Assembly (NCBI RefSeq): GCF_029962835.1
Contig: NC_080584.1
Location: 81,186,862-81,250,861, forward strand
Direction: 5' to 3'
DNA length: 64,000 nt
Origin: Magnolia sinica
Taxonomy: Eukaryota > Streptophyta > Magnoliopsida > Magnoliales > Magnoliaceae
The translations under genes were made by a program, and so were the position numbers. Position 1 is the first letter of the stretch; each line of letters opens with the position of its first letter. Below the pieces are notes generated by a model. That model made no database searches and was not told where the DNA came from. It saw only the letters and a program-made list of their open reading frames with translations. Below are positions 1 through 11,208 of this stretch, one piece after another.

Positions 1-463
1 GAAGGAATAGAGAGAGCCAAGTATATCTTAAGGTGTTGTACTTCCAAGCAGATAAATTGGCAGCCATTTTCCTGCAATTTGATGATGCCAAACATATAGT
101 CAACTTGATACTGCTATCCTGTGTATTGTAAGAATAGATTGGAGAAAGGGCACCCTGGCCGATCATGCCATCTGGATTCCAGTTGAGGAATTGCATTGCT
201 CTCAACTTGTACTTGAAAGGTCGTTTACAATGGTAGGAAATGCCATTAAAACTAGCCATTGCCTCTTTACTAAGCTGAATTTTCACAAATCAATCGAGTT
301 TTGCATCTAGGAACATCCGAAGATTGCGTTTGGATTTGGAGAGAGTCGAGTTTGGGAAGAAAATGCAAAAGAGTAAAAAGTAGATATCTATCAGAGAGAG
401 TCGAGTTTGGGAAGAAAATGCAAAAGAGTAAAAAGTAGATATCTATCATGAAATGTTTTCACA
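1..463 (-). repeat. Left arm of a large inverted repeat (partner 36229-36634)
   Basis: Read on the minus strand, this stretch matches 36229-36634 on the plus strand, with only about two differences in the first 60 bases. It may continue past the left edge of the window. It is 57 bases longer than its partner, mainly because a 55-base unit is present twice here (339-393 and 394-448) and once there. The match stops at about the point where the CACTA element begins. I recognise no gene in the unit. A more diverged relative of part of it lies near 38735-38900. Confidence 0.85.
339..448. repeat. Tandem duplication, 2 x 55 bp
   Basis: Two adjacent 55-base copies each begin GAGAGAGTCGAG and end near ATATCTATCA. 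The inverted partner at 36.2 kb has one copy, so the duplication arose after the two arms separated. Confidence 0.9.
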
Positions 464-2797
464 GTACAAGAAAACTAGCGTTTACCGGCGGTCATAACCG
501 CCGCCAAAACAAAGAAAACCGCCGAGGAATCCTTTGCCTGCGGTTAGTTAACAGCTGATAATGCCTTAGTCGGTAAAGGCTTTACCGACGGCCAGGACCT
601 TTATTGACAGTTGTGCTGGACACCGCTAAATCGTCAGCTTTTGCTACATGACCAGAAAAGTGGTCAAAAGCTACGGATAAAATCCGTAGCTAAAGATGAG
701 TACCCACTGTGTGACCGTAGCCAGAGAGCAAATCTTTCTCATTAAAAAAAAAAAAGATGTGAAATTGAAGACAAATTTCTGGCAGAAATGTACAAGAAAA
801 ACAGATTGCAAAACAAATTTAATGGATTCACTTGCCAAAGGAGTAAAGCCATTAAATGGATTTTTCCCTGCTTTTGAATTTGCTAATAGATTCCTAGCAT
901 TTCGAATATATGATGCCAAACCACCTAGATAGCTTGAATTAAGCCGAGTTACCTATAGAAAAGAGCTACTTGACATCAATAAGCAGATATTTGAAGAGTA
1001 TTAACAATCTTGCTGAAAGGTACAAAGCAATGTAGGTTTCCAGAAACCCATCAAAATCAGTTTGGTCTTCTACCAGAAATTTGTGGTCAGCAAGGCTTCC
1101 AAAGATATATTTCAAAATACTCATAATAATAAGAAAAATAAATGTTTGAGTGAGGAAAATGGAAGGTTAAAAGTTGAAACCGATGTTAAACTTTTGCTGC
1201 TTGGACTTGGAAATCAATAGAGACCATTTAATATTTCCAGGATACAACAGCTGAGTTGTAAAAATATACTGAGAATGCATGGAATACAAGGTTCTTGTAC
1301 TCGTAAGAACCAAAATAATAATAACAACAAAAAAAAGTGCCATGAAAAATGAACCTGATCAAAGAAACTTTTCTTTTCTTCATCGTCAACACCTTGTTCT
1401 GGCCAATGTACAAAAAGATGACTTTGTCCCTCCGCCAACAACATTTTTGCAAGCTCAATCTGGCAATCAACAATCAAGATAATGAAGGCAATGAGAATGA
1501 TATCAAAGTAGAACTTTTGAGAATGGTGCCTAAATCTTGATGATGGTTTAATGGAAAGCCAACATTGATGGTTAATCTAATTAGCAAGTCTCTGTTTCTG
1601 CATATTGTTGATGTTCTCAATGAAGTGGTGTTTGGTTCTGTTGTGACATGGGGTGTTTGGTTTCAAACTAAAAGCCTGGCTTTATCTCTACATATAAGAC
1701 TGTTGATTTAGAGAGACTATGGGACCACTGAAACTCCATTAGTTTAAAGGTTTTTGTCTTCCCTATGTTGTTGAAGATCTACTAGGTTCAGCATATATTT
1801 CATAGGCCACAAAATGAAGATCACAAGACAATTTTATTCACAGTCCATGGAACATGCCCAAAAATGGTTACAGTCTCTCAATCTGGAAGAGCCTGCCTCA
1901 TCCTCAATCTGCAATGGATCCCACATGATCAATATTGTGGATCAACGATAATGAGCCCCCCGTGTATGAAATGGGTACATCAGGATACTAAGTACCATTT
2001 TAAATTCTAGTGCATTGGGAGTACACAAGTTCTCATGGCATGCTTGGAAATTGGAAACCCAAGTTTGGTTAGTGAGGTTTGGTTGAAATGGAAACATGAA
2101 GTGAAAATCTTTAGCATCAAGGTAATCCTACAAGCATATATTGTACTAAAAACAACCTGGGTCCTTCAGTCTTCCAAACTCCAGTTGGGCCACAGAATAG
2201 CATTGTTGCAATGGGTCTATCAGGGTCCTTCAGCCCAATGCGGGAGAGATGGCATTGATAGCATCATCTTGGCCAATCTCACGATTCCTAAGCTGCACAA
2301 AACAAGATGGATTGGAGGGTTTTCCTTTGATGTGATGATTTTTGTTGTTTGGATAGCACAAAACAGGATGGATTGGACTCTGCTTTTCCATAACTTAGAT
2401 TCTTGACGCTAGAAACAAGGTGAGTATTGTAAGAAGAAAATGAGATTTCCACGTACTACACAAACAGTAAAAAAGCATATGTATACCTCCCAAAAATAAC
2501 AGGTAAATGGGAGTCTGGATTCAAAGATCATGTAACTAGTGTAGCAAAAAAAAAAAAAAGAATTGCATATGCTTGTGTCTTTCTGAAATAAACGGAGGCA
2601 GTTTGATAAAATCGCAGAAATAATCAACCATGCTGGTTAAAAGAGCATGGGTATTTGATTTTGATCACTTCAAATAAGAGAAGAAAGAAAATTGATCACT
2701 TTCAATGAGAAAAAAGAAAGAAAAGAAAAAGAAGAAGGTTGGAAGGATGATTAATCTGACATGACAAATATTAAAAACTAGCATTAACAGTTCCCAC

Positions 2798-3015
2798 CTT
2801 AGCTTTTGGAATGAGAGAGCCCTTGGATTCATCCTTCATGTCAACTGTAGACATCAAAATCCCTGCTCATGATGGAAAAATAGATTATTATTATTAATTC
2901 ACAAGCGTCGACTAGGGAACATGATAGGCAACAACCCAAGTTGGACTTACTCTTCTAATAGCCAGCCCTCTTTCTTCAGAATCTCTGCAATTGTGATGGC
3001 CGTAGTGATCGTTGA
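2798..3015 (-). pseudogene. Alba-domain protein gene fragment (two exon remnants) inside the CACTA element
   Basis: On the minus strand, about 3015-2951 reads ITTAITIAEILKKEGWLLE and ends at a good donor (GTAAGT at 2950-2945). 2862-2798 reads ILMSTVDMKDESKG...PKAK between an AG acceptor and a GT donor (GTGGGA). Plant Alba-family nucleic-acid-binding proteins contain a similar string, of the type AEILKNNGxxVEKKIMTSTVDxKDxxRGRPxQKAK, and I recall an intron near this junction. The two pieces are one base out of phase with each other, and I could not find the N-terminal exon or the downstream IEI..KSEKFDELM exon. It is therefore best read as a broken, captured fragment. Alba proteins bind RNA or DNA, but no function is expected here. 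The call rests on about 40 residues compared by eye. Confidence 0.55.
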
Positions 3016-6000
3016 GGTAGAAAAGCAAGCAAGTTGAGCTAACATAATGGTGATAATAAATACCTCAAGAATGCTATTGAATCTCACAACCTATATAAAT
3101 GATTCCAACCCATTTATTTGGTTGTATTAATCATGTTAATAACCTATGAGGATTTTTTTATTAATAATCTCCTACTTGCATATAATCATCTCCACTTTTA
3201 ATATCTTGGTATAGTTTGGACTTTGAACAATCAAGTGTCCTTTTGAGAGGTTGGCTTGTCCTAAATACCAACAAAGCCAAACCCAAGTCACATGGATTAT
3301 ATTTCCCTGAAAGGAAATGACTATTGTCTGTTAATTTCTTCAAAATAGAATATTATCCATAGATCACTCTTTTGATTGTACCATCACATGCATTTAAAAC
3401 CTTTGCTTCAGATGTAACAGAGATTACAGTTAGATATCCATTAGTGTAACTAAGCTGAAAAACTTCAGGCACAAAAACATCACTAAGCTATATAAGAGCA
3501 TGACCTGAAGAATCGAAAAGTTCGTAACTTTGAATGAAAAACCCTTTTTTTGGGTAGTTAAAAATATACGAAATTCTTGTAGTTGTGTAGAAATGTGAGC
3601 CCAATTAAGGTCAGCGATTGTCAGATTTCTGAATTGATTATAAAATGGTGGGTCCTACTTTTCACATAACCAAGTATAACATCCCAGCTTGTATGATTCA
3701 ACTGGGCCCACAAGAGCAAATGGTATGATTTTTGTCTTTTGACAACCAAGAGTAAAAAGTCTGAGGAACTTACTAGTTTATCCTCTATGTGATCACCATT
3801 GGGTTCAACCACCTTTTTAGCAAGCCAGCCCAATGTGAAACTGTGAAATTTGAATTTGAGAAACTGTGAAATTTTGTAAAATTGCGATCAATTACCAAAA
3901 GACATGAGTAGATACAAAAGAACTCAGCCAGCCCAAATCAAATAGACAAATACCCAACAGTTCCTCATTCTCACCCCTTGAGCAGATTTTCAAGAAGCAA
4001 TGGTGGAAACAGAAGCAGGGGAAGATCCCATTCCAGCCCAATGTTCTCTTCATTGCTTCAGATGTAACTTGATTCCATACCTGCCTCTATATTTTATAAT
4101 CCTATTCATTGAAAATCCCATGGAAGAATTGTTCAGGGCTAAAATTGAATGTAACTTGATTTATAAAAATAAATAAATAAATAAAAGGAAGCACATATGA
4201 TCCGCTAGAAAACAAAAGGCTATAGTATTACTGTATCAAATATGGAAGGCATTGTATCGCCAATCTTCCAAGAAGATACAAGAGCCTGCATTCAAATTCC
4301 AGAAACAATCAACAACTGAAACTGACTATTTTATTAAGACATGATACTTGCTAAATAACAGTATTTTTATTTCCAGCTGCTTTAAATGGAAGCACGAAAA
4401 TAAGTAACACCGCATAGTACTGATTTTTTTTTTTTTTAAAGATTGTGACTGCATGAAAAGAAAATCTCCTTATTCAACTAACACATGATACTTGCAAATG
4501 ATTACATACATCTCTGTATGTGGTTGTATTTCTGGCTTGTTCACCATGGTAGCGGGAATCAATGGCAACAGCTATATATCCTCATGAAGCATGCGCCTGA
4601 GGAAATGAAATTGGCAGTTGAGATGCCATGCTGTTGTGAATTCTGTATGATGACAAAATGAAGGTCCCCATTGTGGATGGATCATAGCTTGAAATCACAC
4701 TGACCAGACGATCTGAGTAATCAGGATCCACTTGTCAAGTCTCTTTTGAGATTCTGAGTAATCAGGATCCACTTGATTGGAATTGGTAGGATTTACAATA
4801 AGGACATCCCTTATGTCCATCCCTGGGCCCCCCAAAACTTTGCCATTTCTAATTCTATTGGTCAATCATCATGCAATACTTTTAGAGGACCCAGAGGGCC
4901 AAAGATACGCACAATATTCTCCAAAGGGCAGGAGCTCACTTGGCATCCTCATGCAACTGTTTCACAAGCATCTTTGCATCATCTCTCATGGCCAAAAATA
5001 AAAAATAAAAAATCATGCAGTGTCACCCTAAAATCAACAGAAAAGAAGCACTAGAACTACCAGCACAACTAATGCAACAAGCAGGAATATTCATTCCACA
5101 GCTTTATCATTCCATATTTCGTAAATTGTAAGATATTAGGTATACCCAAAAAAAAAAAAAAAAAAACCAACATCAGGAATTTTCTAGGCAGGTGAATATT
5201 GTGATAATTTAATCATAATTGGGCTCCAGCATGATGCAGTGAGTCAGAAGTGAACATGACAAACCCAGTGATCACAATTTGGCCTTGATAGACCATCTTA
5301 AAGTCCATTGAAAACTTGGCTGGATCATCATCCTCCGCCACAAAGTAACTAGTGAGAATTTCAATATAAAGATAACATGAAGTGGGCCACCATTCATTCA
5401 TCAATCTCACCGTTTGTTCCAATATACCTGAAAAGTGTTGAGAAAAGAGACGAGCCCTTGAGAGGAGATTGAGCAAGATCTCAATGTTGAATTAGCTCTT
5501 TTATTTCTTTCTACATCTGCACAACAAAAGGTCAAGTCATCTATGTTTAGGCCATAGAAACTTTGGCTCTCTAAATGCCAAACAATTTTGAATCCAAAAA
5601 TCAAAAATTGGATTTGGGTTTTGAATTTCTGCAGTTGAGGCCCTAGGAATTTAAAAACCCAAAATGAAAGTTACCGTTTTCTAGCATTGGAGAGCCAAAT
5701 TCAAAGAAACAAAACAACCAAATGCCATTTCAAAGTCATCTTCCAGAAAGAAAGGAAAAAAGGAAAAGAAAAGAAAAATCCACTTGAGTTCTTTGGAATC
5801 CGTACCGTAAAGCTTGAGTTGTGTTTCAAGATCACGGATCCCACCCAAATAACCTCCACTACTGCCATCGGGCTGTTTATCAATCAACCACCTCCTTTTC
5901 TTGGTCATCATTTCTTCAAGAATTCAACTCAACAAACATAAAAATACTATCAAACAAATCCCAAACCAATTTCCAAAGAAACCCAACTTCAATTCAATGA

Positions 6001-6774
6001 AATCGTCAATGAAAACAAATAATTCTGCATGGAAAAAAAAAAAAAAAACACTAAAAAATAAACCTTTTTCTATGGCACTCTTGCTTTGCACCAAGGCCTC
6101 ATCTCTTTCGGTAAGCTTCCATGCCAAATTAATGTGTATGATAACCATCAATCATGTTTCAGCAATGATCCACGTCAAATGTCTACTTTACACACACAAC
6201 ACAATTAGATAATGATATTCAGACAATCACTGTAAGAGTATCTCCAATTACAGCTACAAGAACATTTGTGTCTAGGTCCCACAACGTGAGAACATCTTCT
6301 GCAGCACATGTCAGTGAACATTGTTATGAAAGAGAGATTGATGCATAGATATGCCAAATTATATAATGTATATATGGAAATGCTCTGTCCAATGGCCCAT
6401 CTGACTACAAGACAGGCCTGATTTTTTGGGCTAACGAATCTAAACGCTGAGATCATCCCAATGGATGGACCATGCTCCAATTGTCTTCCAAATAAAGGAG
6501 ACTATTACTCAAAACTTTGGCCTATTTCCCTCATACCATCAATTTTCAGGACCCTAATTTCAAGGGTTAGGATTGTCCCAACATTGGGATTGAAGTGGTT
6601 CACTTCACTTCAGATCAAAGGTTTGGATCATCAAACCAAATATCAGCCCGCTCGTACACAATCCAATCACAAGACAATGAAATGGAACCATAATTGAAAA
6701 TCTTAGTTCATTGAAAATCTCCCTAATTATGGCCAATATGCCGCTCCTTGGGGAATCCGTGCAATGAAAACAGT

Positions 6775-6935
6775 AGGCCCCATCACAAAGATCACCTGGT
6801 ACAAAATTCAGGCCACCTGTACGTTGAGTCAGACCGATTGTCCATTGATTCCAATGGTGTGGCCCACCCAATGAAAGAGCAGAGCCACCTGATTTTTGTA
6901 CCAGGTGATCTTCACGGTGGGACCTACCAGGGAAG
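6775..6935. repeat. Foldback miniature repeat
   Basis: The left half contains GATCACCTGGTACAAAATTC and the right half its near reverse complement, TTTTTGTACCAGGTGATC. Both are flanked by GGCCC or GGGAC sequence, so the repeat is palindromic. A related half occurs near 38080-38110 (GAAGATCACTTGGCACAAAA). Confidence 0.6.
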
Positions 6936-8999
6936 GGAAAGATATGCTGAATGTGATCAGTTTCCATATAGATAACCAAATTGAGTCCCTCTAACATCCA
7001 TTCATATACACGTATGACAGTATCGACCATCTTGGTGGACATTGTTTGCAAATGATACACTTGGTGGTTCCGTAAGGGGCCCACCTAAACAGAAAAAAAG
7101 GAGAAAAGGGGGTATCAGAATCAAGGATGGAACAGTACAGTGACCCAAAGCTTCCAAAAGAGATTCAAATCAGAGAGCACATTCATTCGAGCGATAATCA
7201 AATTGGGGCAAAATCAGATTTAAGTATGCACCACGCAAGCCATTAGCAATAGCAATTTGGAAAATGATGTGGATCCAATACATGGTTGGCACGTAAACGA
7301 GCTTTATTGCACACGGATGTAGGCAAAGCTCTAGTGTCTTTTAAATTGCTCTTAAAAGTGTTTTTGAATAGAAAAAAACACTATAAAAAAAAGTTATCCA
7401 GCATATGACTTTGCAACAGAGTTTTGCTGACTATGGCATAAACAATGCTCCTTGCCTTCTAGAAGCAATTTTGATTAAATCAATAGAACAGGTGGAAAAG
7501 AAGAAGAAGAAGAAAAGTATCAAGCATATGTTTTAACAGCAACAATAACAAACACCAAGAAAAGAACTGTAGAAACCAAAACCTGTGACCACTTTAGGGG
7601 CTACCTCAATGCTCATCAAAAGAGCAACCTCCCTAAAATCAGTTGATTTGACAAGTCACCCTACTCCAATTTAACATCCAGCATAAGGTAAATATTTAGT
7701 AGCAGTTATACAATATGAGAAAACCTATTTTCCTAGTACTAACTAAAACACAAGATGAAAGACAAATGCAAGTCCAATATCTTCATTCAATCCCAGAAAT
7801 ACTCTACTGCCCTGATCACAAAACATAAATTTGAATCTAAACTTGATTGTTGTGCAAAATTAAATTCAAATCAAAGGAATGGGTTGAACAAAATCAATGT
7901 TTAACTTAGACAGGACAGCAATAGTACTCTTGCTAAATTAAAATCAAGGTTGCAATTCAAGTTAGAAATGTACCCTCAATCTGTCCGACAAGATTGAAGG
8001 AGTGATAAGCTTGTACTAGGGAACCTCACAATACAACCATCACTGTGTCACAACTTGGAAATGGCAACAAAATGAATCAGAACCCTTCCGCTGGTCCACC
8101 CAAATGACACAACACAGAGACACCAAGACCTGCTCAAATCTCTCAACTTTGCTAGAATCTCCTTGCTCATTAAAGTAACATGAGTAGCTAATGTCCGAGA
8201 AATAATCTTCGCATAAGCAAATAAAAAAGATAGCATAAACATACATTTAATTCCAAAGGGAGCAATACAGCCAGACAGCTAGTACTTCTATTAATTGGTT
8301 AATGCATTTCATTGTGGGATAAATAAGAACACCAATACTAATGATGAAGCTAGATAAGTACATATGCAAAAAAAAAAAAGGAAACAGGGATTGAAAGACA
8401 AACAATGGGATCCACAAATTTTTCTATTCCAATCCAGGAAACACTCTAAAATTCCAATCATCATGACGATCCATATGCTTAAAGATTCACGGCAGCATAA
8501 TATACAAAACGATCAGCATCTGATCTAATTGAAAAGCAGTTACAGTATCATGAAATCATGAAAAATTATATTAAAATGTAAACCACAGAAACATAGCTTC
8601 TTACAATTTTCCCAAATTCCAAAATACCTATAATTTTCCATATCATGATCAGAAAAGCTACTAATATGACAGATCGCCTTCCATACGAACCAAATAGTAC
8701 ATCTCCTCTACTCCATTCCAGTAAAAAGACAATAGAACAAAATTGATAAGAAAAATCCAAACATGAAATATACGAACAGATCTACCACAAAATCAAACCA
8801 CTACAAGCACCAAAACCTAACCCTAGATCATCCCGATCTATTAGAATCAGCAAAATCTCCCAAAAAGAGAGGAGAAAACGCAATCTAGAGATATGGAAGC
8901 TCAAATCTCATTAAGAAAAGATAACAAAAAAACTGAGATTCAATGCTTTCAGTTGAAAATCGCTACAAGAAAACGCATCTACAGAAGATCCAGTGCAGA

Positions 9000-9440
9000 A
9001 AACAGAAAAATTAGGGCAAAGATGGGAAAATCACCTGCTTATGATAGAATCGAAGGAAGATCAAGATCTCACAGAAAGCGAGCGAAAGAGAGCTAGGGTT
9101 TTTTTTTTTTTTTTTTTTGTTTTTTACCAACTCCTCCGATCTCCGCCATGGAGATGAAGGAACGATAGTGGAGAGAGCATTCGTGTGAGAGAGGAAGGCC
9201 ACTAGCAACACTTGAAACTTCAAAGAGTGAGAGGAGAGCGAGCGGAGAGGGAGAGGGAGAGGGACAGGGAGAGGCAGAGGGAGAGGGAAAGGGAGAGCGC
9301 GCAAGAGGGAGAGGGCCGGAGAGGCAGAGAGAGGGAGGGAGATGGAGAGGGAGAGCACGCGAGAGTGAGAGGGAGAGAGAGTGAGGGAGAAGGAGAGCCA
9401 GAGGCAGAGAGGGAGAGGCAGAGATGGAGATACGGCGCAA
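9000..9440 (-). promoter_or_regulatory. Leader-like block: CT-rich tract, AAACCCTAG and 5'-UTR-type donor (possible captured gene 5' end)
   Basis: Read on the minus strand this is a long CT-rich tract (9440-9220), then an ATGGCGGAG near 9150, then AAACCCTAGCTCTC and ...ATAAGCAG before GTGATTTTC near 9040. These are features of plant 5' leaders followed by a first intron. It lies inside the right end of the CACTA element and points toward the Alba fragment, so it may be the promoter and leader of the same captured gene. That link is inference. Reading frames in the GA-rich tract (GERE and SLSLSL repeats) are compositional and not real genes. Confidence 0.4.
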
Positions 9441-9556
9441 AGAGCTTTATTTTATTTTTTTAATAGAAAGGGAGCCTTTGCCAGCAGCCGTTAAAACGGG
9501 CTGCGGCCAAAGGGCAAGCCCATCAGTCGGCTAAGCCCTATTTTGTTGTAGTGTCA

Positions 9557-9745
9557 TTAGGTGTGCTTGGGTACCACTATTTTCTAAAATTGATCTTTTC
9601 AACAATTTCATTATAAAACGTCATGTTTCACCTTTATGGGTATATTTTGCAAAATTGTAAATTCCATAATAAAGACTGGATACATCATATCCCACTAAAT
9701 ACATAAAATCCTTCTACATGCATCATGAGGACTAGCATAAAGAAG

Positions 9746-9782
<37 letters not shown>

Positions 9783-10140
9783 TTAACACATACACACGCA
9801 CCCCACACACTCACGCTGGTGGAATTTCACCACCTATGGGTACTCGAACCCTTGACCGGGAGTTGAAACTCCTGAGAGAGTCTACCACCCGAGCAAGAGT
9901 AAGGACCCTAGCATAAAGAAGATGATCATTGAATGGAAGAGATGGTCTTCTAGCATGCATAAACCTCAAGCCACCAGCAAAATGACGGCCATTGTCAGTT
10001 CGATGCAGCAAATCATAGTAATTCCTGAAGTTTCCATCTCTAAGCTGATACTTGACAATCTTTCCAAGTATGTATATCCACAACACCTCTTCTCCTCTTC
10101 TTTGCAGAGAAAGATGCAAATCAACAAATGAAGTAAAACA
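9557..10140 (-). pseudogene. Duplicate of the 3' end of the F-box gene, with SINE inserted
   Basis: 9557-9731 matches the sequence downstream of the F-box gene (11031-11205). 9924-10140 reads RRGEEVLWIYILGKIVKYQLRDGNFRNYYDL on the minus strand in blocks, matching the C-terminus of the complete protein (RGEEVLWIYIPGKIIKYQIRDG). Only the last 65 or so codons are represented and the F-box is missing. The SINE at 9748-9907 separates the coding match from the downstream match. It is a partial duplication and not a gene. Confidence 0.85.
9748..9907 (-). mobile_element. tRNA-derived SINE with 16-bp target duplication
   Basis: Perfect 16-bp direct repeats CTAGCATAAAGAAGAT flank the insert at 9732-9747 and 9908-9923. 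Read on the minus strand, it starts GGGTCCTTACTCTTGC, has a box A-like CTTGCTCGGGTGGTAGA (9897-9881) and a box B-like GGGTTCGAGTACCC (9851-9838), then a short body and a tail of (AAT)n. It interrupts the F-box-derived duplicate. A second, diverged member lies at 61611-61750. Confidence 0.88.
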
Positions 10141-11208
10141 TGCAATGAAGTTCTTAGCAAAAACAATGCTCTTTTGATAAGCACCAATCAGTCCTTGTAA
10201 TGTCTATGATTGATGAAAGGTTTGGGTAAGGCTAGAGAAGTACTTCAATTAAGAGTGATCTCCCATAAGGCTTGATGGTGCGCCTCTAGTAATTAAACCA
10301 AGACATCCATAGAAGTGTGAACATGCATGTGTGTGAGATCCAAGCCATTCATTAAGTATAGGCCCTACTGTTCATACTTTTTTCTATAACTCAGATGGAA
10401 TGAAATTTTGTAGCATGAAAATAAACGTGATGATGAATGACTAGATAAAAATATAAAATTCATTCATTAACTAGAAGTACCAGAAATGTTGCAAGCAATA
10501 GACCTGTCAAAACTGAAAATTTGTGCAATCACCAAGTTGGTGCCGATGAACCAGGAATCACTTGGCCGGTATGGGTTGGACTCACTGACAACCAAAGAGG
10601 AATCATCTAACTCTTTCTTCTACTAAAAATTTGTAAGAAATGATGTATATATATTTTATTAGAACTGAAAAATAGATTTTCTTCTCATTGCAAATAGGTC
10701 CTTATATAGACCAATTACACGAACCTCTCTTAACTACATTTAAGAACAACCATGAGTCCCAATACATACTACAAATTTCTAAAAATAAAATACAACTTAA
10801 AAACTATTTTAAAAAAAAGACCATCCAAGGGCATACATGGATCTCAAAATTTCACTTATTTCCTATACTTTCCACATGGCCCCAAAGCCGAGGCTTAGGC
10901 CTGATTTATGGGCTGAATACTGAGGCTTAGGCCTGATTTATGTGCTGAGCTTTTCTCATGAATTGGTTAGTATTCATGCGAAGAAAATGCATAAAAGTAG
11001 AACGTATATATTTATCATAAAATGTTTTCATTAAGGTGTGCTTGGGTAACATGAAAATTACAATTTAACCACTATTTTCAAAAACTGATCTTTTCTATAA
11101 CTTCATTATAAACATAGCATGTTTCGTCTTTATGGGAATATTTTGCAAAATTGCATATTCCATCATAAGGATTGAATACATCACATCCTACTAAATGCAT
11201 CAGGAGCA
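10141..11208. other. Spacer between F-box fragment and F-box gene
   Basis: AT-rich sequence with no gene recognised. It contains a tandem duplication of about 29 bp near 10893-10948 (GAGGCTTAGGCCTGATTTAT twice), the CACTA empty site at 11028-11030, and the region matching the downstream flank of the fragment (11031-11205). A short stretch at about 10200-10275 matches 37390-37470 in inverted orientation. Confidence 0.6.

Larger units (their letters stand above)
462..9553. mobile_element. CACTA (En/Spm-type) DNA transposon, about 9.1 kb, no transposase seen
   Basis: The left end reads CAGTACAAGAAAA. The right end, read inward on the minus strand, is CACTACAACAAAA, so 11 of 13 terminal bases agree, and the plant CACTA consensus is CACTACAAGAAAA. 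The insert is flanked by the trinucleotide TCA at 459-461 and 9554-9556, the 3-bp target duplication typical of this superfamily. A duplicated locus at 11011-11045 shows the unoccupied site, with ...AATGTTTTCATTAAGGTGTG running across the junction. GC-rich subterminal motifs with GGCGGT/ACCGCC lie at 481-560 and related GC-rich sequence at 9480-9535. No reading frame resembling a CACTA transposase was found, so the element is probably non-autonomous. Its interior is AT-rich, intron-like DNA, with an Alba-type gene fragment near 2.8-3.0 kb, a CT-rich leader-like block near 9.0-9.4 kb and a small foldback repeat at 6775-6935. Other gene-free stretches inside it show nothing I can name. Confidence 0.85.

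Noticed and set aside
2035-2406. 123-codon plus-strand frame in the CACTA element
   Set aside because: No recognisable motif and intron-like composition; it sits in captured non-coding DNA.
5213-5476. 87-codon minus-strand frame
   Set aside because: No family resemblance, and the sequence contains GTGGGCC-type dispersed-repeat pieces.
6605-7084. 159-codon minus-strand frame
   Set aside because: It spans the foldback repeat at 6775-6935 and reads through both inverted halves, so it is a repeat artefact.
9212-9463. Long frames in the GA/CT tract (GERERER or SLSLSL proteins)
   Set aside because: Pure composition effect of a GA-rich repeat; no domain and no splice logic.
9838-9897. Functional tRNA gene on the minus strand
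   Set aside because: Box A and box B are present but the cloverleaf arms do not pair properly, and perfect target duplications plus an (AAT)n tail show it is a SINE.
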